From Lutraria lutraria (lineage: Eukaryota; Mollusca; Bivalvia; Venerida; Mactridae): a stretch of 64,000 nt of DNA. The stretch is from contig OZ026843.1 in assembly GCA_964023205.1 (NCBI GenBank), forward strand, positions 6,991,029-7,055,028, read 5' to 3'. The number at the start of each line of letters is the position of its first letter. Within the stretch, counting starts at the first letter, position 1. Both the position numbers and the translations under genes were made by a program. Positions 12,001-22,600 of the stretch are shown in pieces. The notes under the pieces are model-generated. The model did no database searches and had not been told where the DNA came from. It saw nothing but the letters and a program-made list of their open reading frames with translations.

Positions 12001-14625
12001 TGTTGCTGTGAAGGTCTATGTAAGTTCCCCTTCCATGTTGCAGTGAAGGTCTATGCAAGTTCCCCTTCCATGTTGCTGTGGAGGTCTATGTAAGTTCTCC
12101 TTACATGTTGCAGTGAAGGTCTATGTAAGTTCAGCTTCCATGTTGCAGTGAAGGTCTATGTAAGTTCCCCTTCCATGTTGCAGTGAAGGTCTATGTAAGT
12201 TCAGCTTCCATGTTGCTGTGAAGGTCTATGTAAGTTCCTCTTCCATGTTGCAGTGAAGGTCTATGTAAGTTCAGCTTCCATGTTGCAGTGAAGGTCTATC
12301 TAAGTTCCCCTTCCATGTTGCAGTGAAGGTCTATGTAAGTTCAGCTTCTATGTTGCAGTGAAGGTCTATGTAAGTTCCCCTTCCATGTTGCAGTGAAGGT
12401 CTATGTAAGTTCAGCTTCCATGTTGCTGTGGAGGTCTATGTAAGTTCAGCTTCCATGTTGCTGTGGAGGTCTATGTAAGTTCAGCTTCCATGTTGCTATG
12501 GAGGTCTATGTAAGTTCAGCTTCCATGTTGCAGTGAAGGTCTATGTAAGTCCAGCTTCCATGTTGCTGTGAAGGTCTATGTAAGTTCAGCTTCCATGTTG
12601 TTGTGAAGGTCTATGTAAGTTCCCCTTCCATGTTGCAGTGAAGGTCTATGTAAGTCCAGCTTCCATGTTGCTGTGAAGGTCTATGTAAGTTCCCCTTCCA
12701 TGTTGCTGTGAAGGTCTATGTAAGTCCAGCTTCCATGTTGCAGTGAAGGTCTATGTAAGTCCAGCTTCCATGTATCTGTGAAGGTCTATGTAAGTTCAGC
12801 TTCCATGTTGCTGTGAAGGTCTATGTAAGTCCAGCTTCCATGTATCTGTGAAGGTCTATGTAAGTCCAGCTCCCATGTTCCAGTGAAGGTCTATGTAAGC
12901 CCAGCTTCCATGTTGCTGTGAAGGTCTATGTAAGTTCAGCTTCCATGTTGCTGTGAAGGTCTATGTAAGTCCAGCTTCCATGTATCTGTGAAGGTCTATG
13001 TAAGTTCAGCTTCCATGTTGCAGTGAAGGTCTATGTAAGTTCCCCTTCCATGTTGCTATGAAGGTCTATGTAAGTCCAGCTTCCATGTATCTGTGAAGGT
13101 CTATGTAAGTTCAGCTTCCATGTATCTGTGAAGGTCTATGTAAGTTCCCCTTCCATGTTGCTGTGAAGGTCTATGTAAGTTCCCCTTCCATGTTGCAGTG
13201 AAGGTCTATGTAAGTTCAGCTTCCATGTTGCTGTGGAGGTCTATGTAAGTTCTCCTTACATGTTGCAGTGAAGGTCTATGTAAGTTCAGCTTCCATGTTG
13301 CAGTGAAGGTCTATGTTAGTTCCCCTTCCATGTTGCAGTGAAGGTCTATGTATGTTCAGCTTCCATGTTGCTGTGAAGGTCTATGTAAGTTCCCCTTCCA
13401 TGTTGCAGTGAAGGTCTATGTAAGTTCAGCTTCCATGTTGCAGTGAAGGTCTTTGTAAGTTCCCCTTCCATGTTGCAGTGAAGGTCTATGTAAGTTCAGC
13501 TTCTATGTTGCAGTGAAGGTCTATGTAAGTTCCCCTTCCATGTTGCAGTGAAGGTCTATGTAAGTTCAGCTTCCATGTTGCTGTGGAGGTCTATGTAAGT
13601 CCAGCTTCCATGTTGCTGTGGAGGTCTATGTAAGTTCAGCTTCCATGTTGCTGTGGAGGTCTAGGTATGTTCAGCTTCCATGTTGCTGTGGAGGTCTATG
13701 TAAGTTCAGCTTCCATGTTGCTGTGGAGGTCTATGTAAGTTCAGCTTCCATGTTGCTGTGGAGGTCTATGTAAGTTCAGCTTCCATGTTGCTGTGAAGGC
13801 TTATGTAAGTTTCTCTTTCATGTTGCAGTGAAGGTCTATGTAAGTTCAGCTTCCATGTTGCAGTGAAGGTCTATGTAAGTTCCCCTTCCATGTTGCAGTG
13901 AAGGTCTATGTAAGTTCAGCTTCCATGTTGCGGTGGAGGTCTATGTAAGTCTAGCTTCCATGTTGCTGTGGAGGTCTATGTAAGTTCAGCTTCCATGTTG
14001 CAGTGAAGGTCTATGTAAGTTCCCCTTCCATGTTGCAGTGAAGGTCTATGTAAGTTCAGCTTCCATGTTGCTGTGGAGGTCTATGTAAGTCCAGCTTCCA
14101 TGTTGCTGTGGAGGTCTATGTAAGTTCAGCTTCCATGTTGCTGTGGAGGTCTATGTAAGTTCAGCTTCCATGTTGCTGTGGAGGTCTATGTAAGTTCAGC
14201 TTCCATGTTGCAGTGAAGGTCTATGTAAGTTCCCCTTCCATGTTGCAGTGAAGGTCTATGTAAGTTCAGCTTCCATGTTGCAGTGAAGGTCTATGTAAGT
14301 TCAGCTTCCATGTTGCAGTGAAGGTCTATGTAAGTTCAGCTTCCATGTTGCAGTGAAGGTCTATGTAAGTTCAGCTTCCATGTTGCAGTGAAGGTCTATG
14401 TAAGTTCAGCTTCCATGTTGCAGTGAAGGTCTATGTAAGTTCAGCTTCCATGTTGCTGTGGAGGTCTATGTAAGTTCCCCTTCCATGTTGCAGTGAAGGT
14501 CTATGTAAGTTCAGCTTCCATGTTGCAGTGAAGGTCTATGTAAGTTCAGCTTCCATGTTGCAGTGAAGGTCTATGTAAGTTCAGCTTCCATGTTGCAGTG
14601 AAGGTCTATGTAAGTTCAGCTTCCA
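1..14625. repeat. 35-bp satellite array with higher-order structure
   Basis: About 418 head-to-tail copies of a 35-bp unit run from the window edge to 14625, where the pattern stops abruptly inside a monomer. Each unit has a constant core (gaaggtctatgtaagt) and two variable blocks: ttcag, ttccc or tccag after the core, and gcagt, gctgt, gttgt or the rarer atctgt before the next core. In places (for example 950-1500) the ttcag and ttccc variants alternate, giving a 70-bp dimer. Marker variants recur at kilobase scale: the rare 'atattgcagtgtagg' monomer is at 871, 3321, 6891, 8431 and 10355, and the start of the window is matched at 2451, 6021 and 9485. All spacings are multiples of 35 except for one 1-bp deletion near 8468. 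Every frame on both strands is closed by stops, so the array is non-coding. It is unlikely to be an assembly artefact because the copies carry private substitutions. Confidence 0.97.
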
Positions 14626-14786
14626 GGACTTAGATGATTACTTACTAATACAGAGATGTACATTGCTTTCGTTTTATTTAAATTCGGTAACATTGGATTT
14701 AGTTGACACCACCTTCTCACAGAATATATCTTTGGTTATATCTTGTTTGTATAAAAAAATAGTTAGATTCTTGAGAAAAAACTTGG

Positions 14787-15687
14787 TTAACCGGCTCGGA
14801 CTTTTTTGGATCAAAACAGCGTTCCCGGACTATTTTTGATCGAGCAAAGGACTTTTAATGAATATGAAGGTCAGATGTGTTCAAAATAATTGATATTTTA
14901 TATGTTCTACTTATTTTATTTTAACTATGTATGTGCGACGGAACAGCACAAATGTATATTGACAAGAAAATAATGTTAAATCAACATCACAGAGAACGGA
15001 GTCTATGCACAAATGTAACCAAATTGCATTTTCCCTCGCAAGATTGGGCGATACTGTCGAGTGAAGGAATAAAATGTCAATTTCTACAAAGTTTTCATGT
15101 TTTTCAATCGATATCGTTACTGAACTGAATAATAACAATTTACCAAAGGTTACTTATCGGGTATTTATCCAGTCAAAATTCGGTTCACTTTTGTTAAAGA
15201 GAAAAAACAACAAACTTAGCAGCGAAGGACTTCTAGTGATCATGGAAACGGACTAGTTATGATCAGTTCCTTTGGATCGTTAAAAAACTGATAATTTGTT
15301 ATCTGAAAGACCCACGTTTGACTAAAACACCTTGGCAATGTACTATACATATATTTTAGAGCAATAAACAAGCATGAAGTCTGAAAAATCGGTGTACTAT
15401 CTTAGTAATTTCAGGTAAATGTTGATGCACTTTCACTTGGGAAACTTCAGACTTTTTCTTGATGTAAAGAATAAATTTAGAAGAAATTGTTGATTATTTT
15501 GAATGTATGGAAAGAACAGACATGTAAAAGTTCCGTGGTACAGAAATTGTAAAGTTCTTACGTGTTTTTGCGCCTGAATCAGGATGTTTGTCCATTGTTT
15601 TTAAGAAATTAATCAGTAAAAGTCCTTTGCTCGATCAAAAATAGTCTGGGAACGCTGATTTGATCCAAAAAAGTCCGAGCCGGTTAA
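14787..15687. mobile_element. TTAA-flanked piggyBac-like MITE
   Basis: Two inverted repeats of about 70 bp with two mismatches bound this element: left 14785-14857, right 15617-15689. Each outer end is TTAA (14787-14790 and 15684-15687), followed inward by CCGGCTCGGACTTTTTTGG or its complement. TTAA target duplication and ends starting with CC are typical of piggyBac-type transposons. The interior of about 750 bp has only short ORFs and no recognisable transposase, so this is a non-autonomous copy. It is absent from the equivalent place in the segmental copy (about 30750-30820). That fits insertion into the left copy after the duplication. The GGTTAACC symmetry at both ends leaves the exact boundary ambiguous by two bases. 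Confidence 0.75.
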
Positions 15688-15689
15688 CC

Positions 15690-16480
15690 ACCGTGATATA
15701 ACTGCAACGCACTTTGAAATGATACTTAAAGGGAAATAACTCAATAATGACCTCAATAACCAAAATAATTTTTATGATAGATAAACACAACATTTTATTT
15801 CTCGAATTCTCGTTTTAATGCAAACATATAATAGCATTCCCATACTCTGTAATATTGTTCCTTTTAGTTCTAAAAAATTATATTTATATAACTATTAGTA
15901 TAATAATTACATAACAATAATCATTGAAAAAGTAAGGTTAGATACATACAGCACTATCCTAAAATCAATAAAGTAATCATAATTATCAAACGAAGGTAAT
16001 GTTTCTATAGTAACATTTTATCATACAATTCTTTAAATTCACATTATACTCCAGCAGAACATAAGACGTCGTCGATAAAAATTACATTTCACATTGATGC
16101 GTTTCTTTAAATTAAAAGCGTAACAAACATAATCATATATACATGTATGCCATTAAATATATACACCATAGATTGTTAATTTAGTCTTTAAGTGAATTAC
16201 AAAATGTATATGAGCTAAGGCACGATAGGGCTTTGATGTGTGTTTTAAAAATGAAAAAAGAAACATGACGGTCACTATTAATTTATTAAACAAACCAAAA
16301 ACTTGACTTCCAGTTTTTCTTGTTAATGTTAGCAAAGCTTTACAGAAAATGTTCTATATTTAGGTACCAGCAAGTTGTTTATCAACAATGTTTAATTAAC
16401 CCTAACACTATTTGTACAGTCTTCGAAAATGTTCACATGAATTGCATGTGTTGCATATGAGACGATAACTCCAAAGAGGA
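15690..16480. other. Non-coding 3' flank of gene A
   Basis: AT-rich sequence between the MITE and the last exon of gene A. No ORF has recognisable similarity. It is conserved in the segmental copy (30825-31590), as expected of duplicated flanking DNA. Several AATAAA-like hexamers on the minus strand could serve as alternative polyadenylation sites. Confidence 0.5.
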
Positions 16481-16486
16481 CTAACA

Positions 16487-16492
16487 TTTATT
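16487..16492 (-). terminator. Polyadenylation signal of gene A
   Basis: TTTATT on the plus strand reads AATAAA on the minus strand, about 32 nt past the TAG stop of gene A. The same hexamer lies at 31601-31606 in copy B, where it overlaps the TGA stop by one base. No cleavage site can be confirmed from sequence. Confidence 0.45.
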
Positions 16493-16523
16493 CATAGCAT
16501 TTTTTAATCATTTTTTAAATACC

Positions 16524-16673
16524 CTATCGAACATCTGACCCATTATTTGTTGGCGCGCTGGCTTCTCTCGTTTCGGATTCAATTGACTGGATATCAATTC
16601 GTTCACCAAACACTTCCGTTCCCAAATTAATATCGTAAATACCACTTAGGACCCCATTAACGATTGGTGTCTC
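16524..16673 (-). CDS. Gene A exon 10: frameshifted C-terminal exon
   Basis: 49 codons and a TAG stop after acceptor tttttag. It starts ETPIVNGVLSGIYDIN and agrees with copy B up to ERIDIQ. An 80-bp gap relative to copy B then shifts the frame, giving a different tail (SIESETREASAPTNNG and on) read from the same DNA that copy B reads as LNPKREKPARQQ. The gene A tail is therefore probably a novel, derived C-terminus. Confidence 0.65.
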   Translation of the reverse strand, partial: ETPIVNGVLSGIYDINLGTEVFGERIDIQSIESETREASAPTNNGSDVR

Positions 16674-19600
16674 CTAAAAATTACAATAATCATACATAGT
16701 TAATTAGTTTGTCCCTGCAAGTATTTAAAGTTTCAATAACTGGTGCGTTCAAAAGATGATTCAATAAAAAAATAAATAAATAAATACAAGATTTAAAATG
16801 GTCTATGGTGAGCCGTCAGGTCAAAATAATGTGATTTAGAAGACATATCTGGATAGTGACACCTATATTCTGCAGTATTGTCTTAAAAACTGGTATGGGA
16901 AGGCAGACATTGAGTATTTTAAGTTTGATGGTTGCTATTGCAAGCATATGACTCATCAAGAAAAAATAAATATGAATAAACTTTATCATGACCAATGTCA
17001 TGTTAATATTTTACTCTAAACGTGGAAATTATTGCGTGTTGATAGTATTTCTGAATTTAATTTACTGAAATAGTGCAATCTACTTGAACTAATTATGAGG
17101 ACAAAATAAACATTCGCTACCCAATGTCACCGGGGCAGATACTTAGTAAACTTATTGTATTGCTGCACCTTTTGCCCGTTCGTAGTTTGCGAAAATATGT
17201 TTTAATAAACTTTGAAATATTCGCGAATCTGTAACTCTATGTATTTCGCGTTCGTTAATGTTCGCAAAAAAAATTATTCTGATAGACGTAACAGTTACAG
17301 AAGAAAACTCTGTTTGTGAGGTCAGAAAATTTTGCGAGCAGAAATGTTCGAGGTAATAGGCCATTCGCAAAGAACGCGAATATTTCCTTGACGAGAACGT
17401 ACTAACTTAAACAGTGACACAAAAGATCACCAACGGGTCCTCCTTTTTAAAATTTCAATAATTTATTAAATTATGAAACGTTTTTACAGAACTGACTATT
17501 GTTTCCAATGTGACATCATTTCTGTCAATGTAGTACCATGTAGGAGTAGGAGATGTTTAGAGAAATGCGTATTGTTGTGTGATATTCGTGAATTGTTTCT
17601 CACAATGAATGTACAATTAATAAATATGACAGGCGAAAGGGGTGGTTGAATATTTTTAATAGGAGCACGTGAAGTGTGAAAAAAAGATAATGATTTTTTA
17701 CTAACCTGAGACAAAGCTTTGCAAGTTTGACAACACAAGGTTGTACTAGTTTTACACAATGTCCTCCTCCTTATGTATATGTCAGATGTAGGGTCCCGCA
17801 ATACGCTACAGTCAAATGAATGCTTGTCTACCATCAGATGTTTGTCAACGCAAGCTAAAAGTATTAATAATACATGTACAGTCGACCGTGTGAACAAAGG
17901 CCACTCATGAATCAATAAATTAAGCTATGATTGTGATTATTGTCATCATTTCAATTCAACAATAGATGATACTTTTCCCGGCGGTCCTAATCTTTTTACC
18001 CAGCCCGAGGAATGGTACATCCAATTTCTCATCTTTTTACTTTTCCAAGCGTTCTTCAAGAGCCAAAGTATACAAAACATTTATAAAAATTGCCAACCTT
18101 CCTACCCTATTTTAATTTTCTAATGACCATGTGTCCAAGAAACAAACATGTTTAGGCCTTTACATGTTCTAGATGCAAGTAGTTATATAGATCAACCTAC
18201 CTCCTTGTGTATTAGTGAAGGCCTTCGGGACTGTTGTAGTCATTGATTTCTTAAAATAAATACAAACAAAGGTAAGTTTGACCTTCAGAGACTATAAGCA
18301 AGCAATTTTGATCATGAAGAAAGATCATAATCAAGTCTCGACGATTAAAGCCCATATGAGAAATTAATGTTGTACTAACTAATGTATTTATCTTTACTTA
18401 AATGATGAAATGTTTAATTTGTGTCAAATAAGAAGTAACTCGGGGGGATTTTTACCAAAATATTATAACAAGTGAGTTGGCATCCAGGAGCCATGCCTTG
18501 GCTACATAGAGTAAGTCTTCGATCATAAACATCTCTTGATGAATCTGTTAACCAATCACATTCTCCATAACTTCCATCAGCGATCCATAAACAATCTTCT
18601 TTACAGGTATCTGGTAAAATAATACACAAGTTGGAAGAGCGTGAATTATTTTTGTTGCGATATTGAAATGTGGAGTAAATGAGGAAATAAGAAATTAAAG
18701 TGTCTGTGGTTATTAGCGACACAAGGAGGACCATGATAAACACGTGTATGCAACTAGTGCACACCGTTTATGTCAACTGACCGTCGACTAGAAGTAGAAA
18801 ACAGTTGACATCAGACAAAATTATTAAATAATCAGAAAAGGAAAAGAGTATGCTTTCAAACTGATTTAACGACAATAGACAGAACATATTTCGGAGACAA
18901 CAACGTTGTCAAGACAAATAAGCAAACAACTTCTCATGACAATCCGCATCTTTACGTGCATTAGAAAAAAGTTTAACCTTCATATATAGCAGGTATGTAT
19001 GGCTATAAATGCTCATATCTATTATTCAATATAACGTGAAACACTATTAACATTGAAATTAACATGAGTGCTCTCTTCAGTACTGGAAATGTGGTTAGAT
19101 ATATACAGAATTAACCCAAAAGCACAATATACTTAAAACCTGTCGGTAATCATATACGACATATAATTGTAAGTGAACTTGTCGCTTGTAGGTGCAAATA
19201 ATTCTATAGATCTACCTACCTTCCGGTGTTTTCGTGAATACTGGGCTCGCTGTAGTCACTGATTTCTTAAAAATAAATATAAGCAAAGGTAGGTTGACAT
19301 TCAAAGACGAAAACAAGCAATTTTAATTCTGAAGGAAGATGATGATCATGTTAGGCACTAAAAGCGCAAATGAGAAATTTATAAGCACCAACTTATCTTG
19401 ACTTAAACGCTAAAATGCTTAATTTGCGTCATATAAGAAGTAACTCGAGGGGATTTTTACCAAAATATTATAACAAGTGAGTTGACATCCAGGAGCCATG
19501 CCTTGGCTACATAGGTCAAATCTTCGTTCATAAACATCTCTTGATGAATCTGTTAACCAATCACATGTTCCATAACTTCCATCGGCGATCCATAAACAAT

Positions 19601-22600
19601 CTTCTTTACATGTATCTGGTAAAATAATACACAAGTTGGTAGAGCGTGAATTATTTTTGTTGCAATATTGAAATGAGGAAATAAGAAATTAAAGTCGCTG
19701 TGGTTATTAGAGGCAAATGGAGGACCAGGGTTAACACGAGTAGGCAACTGATGTACACCGTTTATATGCAAGTCGGCAGAGCGTGATTTCTTTAAGATAT
19801 TCAAATGAGGACCAATTAAGCAAATAAGAGTCTGAAAAAAATGCGGCAAACGCATGACCAGATTTAACACGCATAGGCAACTCGTGCACACTGTTTATGT
19901 CAAATGGGCGAAACATATCGGAGTTTACAACGTTGCCAAAGATTGACAAAGATAACTATTTGAAAGACGTTTCACCTTCATATACACTAGGTACTGATGA
20001 TTGGGTTCTCATCACTGTGTATACTGTTGGTAGTGGAGAGTTTGTAGTCGAGCTAACAGGTACTGTTGAGCTTCGAACCTAAGTAAATCAAATATTGATT
20101 GAACATTATATTGAATTTCATCCAATACGTTGTCATTAGGTAAGACTTTAAACAATATCGGTATTCTTCTACATGTTTATATTTATTTTTTATTTATGTT
20201 GAATACAGGTTTGAAAAATGATACTATCTATAAACACATGCAGACTAAGGTAAGTCACAATACAGCGTAGAAAGCTAACTGTCATATTACCTTAACAGTG
20301 GCGAAACAAAGAAACTTAAACGCTTACCTCATTTTCGACAATTCTGCAACTATTGCAGCATTTTGTTGAAGACATGTTACATACTTGATGTCTGTTTTGA
20401 TAGATCCCAACATTATCATCTTCTGCCAATTCACTCAGTAGATATTTACAATCAAAAGGCATATTTACCAGGGTAATACCACGTGGCTCATCTTGGCAAC
20501 TGGAACAAAGCATACATAATATTAATTAAATGTGTATATACAATGTAGATTCTATCGATAAAAATTAGAGTATTTTCTTCGTTGAAGTACAAGAATGGAA
20601 GAAGTCCATTCAATTCAGTGATCTCCCCTTAACCGGTATTCGGTCATCGTAAACCTTTTCATCAGGATTTTAACCTTTTGAACATTCGTTTTCACATTCT
20701 TGATTTATTTATCAGAATGGTTCTTTTTCCATTTATATATAAGGTGTTTAATGGGGGGAAAGAAAAAATACAGGCAAAAAGAAAAGTCATGCTACTGATG
20801 CTCGTTTTAACATGTAAACACACCGACTTCCTACTCAGTGATCTCTACTCATCAATATCTTAATTACTGCCAACAATACACTAAAAGTCTTTATTACTAA
20901 AAACAGAACCCTTGGAAATTGCGTCGCTTGATTTTCTACCTGAACTTAAATCTTAATGACTCTGTTTATTACAATCAGAACAGTTTTGTTTAACAATCTT
21001 TCAAAATTCTGGATAGAGATTGTCTCTTTAAATACGTAGTCATTTTGGGAAGGGTTTATTATACTTGACTGTAAAAATCTGGTGAAATGAATGCCCACAC
21101 CTTAGAATACCTTTGCATGTTTTATAACAGTCTGTGGTAGGTTGCTCACAATGGTGGACCCTGTTTGTATATATATCATGGGTATCATTCGGGAGTTGTT
21201 GTTGCAGATACTTGCATTCAAAGATTTCTTCGGAGATTTTGACCCCTGCACCGTCTGTCGGAGTTACGTCATTCAAACAAGCACCTGAAATGAATTCCGC
21301 TTTTTGTGATCTAACAAAGATGTGTCTTACATTAAATACAGTAAACACTGTTCATTCGCAGGAGGAGTTGCTCAAAGCAATATTCATTAGGCAGTTTTAG
21401 CTGTTATATTTAAAAGCTTTGCTACAATTCTTTTTAACCATGTTCTAGTAGAAGAGCGCCGAGTTTCTGATACTGGGCTCAAACCCCGCATTAGGAGGAA
21501 TTTTACCATGTCATGATTTCACATTCCCTATCGTGTTACAAAGCCACTGTTCCAATGGTTATACCGCGGTATATTGTAGGTGTATCGTCTTTTAAGTTGT
21601 CAGTAAGAACTTTCATAGCCGCCAGTCACTCGGGGCGCATGATTTTTTTCTGACAAAAGTACCCCTTTTTTCAATATCCACCATGCAGTTGTTAAACTAG
21701 TTTCTGTTCCATGACTGTTGCAGTGCACTTCTATGTGATTTTTGTTTCTATGGGTACTGTCAGTACTTTGATTGGAATTAGGTAGTCATTACTAAAGAAA
21801 AATAACTCGTCCTTGCAGAAATATTATAACAGTATTGATTAACTCTCTAAATCGTCTGGCTTCGTAAGTAATACCTTACATCATAATATTGTATTGGAGA
21901 ATGTTAAGATTTTACTTCATAAACACATTAAAAATGTACGTGCATAGGCGTGCAATTTCCACTCTGTGCAGTATTGAATGTTTTTTTCATCAAAACATAT
22001 ATCATGTGTTTGATAAAATTGTAACAGAAAACGTTTTAATTCAAAGGTAGTTTTTTTCTTAAGAATAATTTTATAATCCATAAAGTTTTTTTTATTAAAG
22101 TTAACAAAAATAAACGATATTTTGATTTAACTTTCTTGGCATAATAATAATTTTAGAGCTTATCACATTTCTTATCAAACAAATCTTATTTCAAACGATA
22201 TTTCGGGGGGGGGGAGTTCATTATAATAGATTAATGTTTACCACTTTTTATCAAAATTAAAAAGATGAATGATATTTCGATTTCTTTCATTTGGTGCTCA
22301 GGTGGATACAGGATTTCTTTTGCGTCAAATATCTAATGAACGGAGGAAGTTAAGAATGGGACACACTTTGTTGCATGATACAATTATTGTTATTTTAAGG
22401 CTAATTATTATAACATATCCTTATATAAAGATAAGTCATCGTTGTTCGAATATACGTAAATAAGATACAACATGGGTTTATAGAAGACCAAACAAAAATC
22501 AGTATAACAGTTTTTTTAATTTTATAGTATTTAAATCAATAAATTGGTAAACTTTGCTGTGACAAAATAGCCAGTCACGCCACATTAAAACAAATATCAC

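Larger units (their letters stand above)
14704..21020. repeat. Segmental duplication, left copy
   Basis: From about 14704 to about 21020 the sequence matches 30660-36478 in the same orientation, in exons, introns and 3' flank alike. Examples are the 'gataaacacaacattttatttctcgaattctc' tract near 15780, matched near 30827, and the 20328 exon matched at 35676. Differences are many small indels, the MITE at 14787-15687 found only here, and a 445-bp tandem repeat found only in the other copy. The similarity fades just 3' of the 21101 exon, so the first two coding exons of gene A are not inside the duplicated block. Confidence 0.85.

Noticed and set aside
1..14625. CRISPR-like array (regular repeats with variable segments)
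   Set aside because: The units are contiguous, the variable parts are a few recurring alternatives rather than unique spacers, and the setting is a eukaryotic genome.
18456..18764. Alternative start of a separate gene at the ATG near 18762
   Set aside because: The added N-terminal part is intronic; the acceptor at 18611 and phase agreement with the linker exon favour an internal exon.
19897..20082. 61-codon plus-strand ORF
   Set aside because: Shadow of the Ser/Thr/Pro linker exon on the minus strand.
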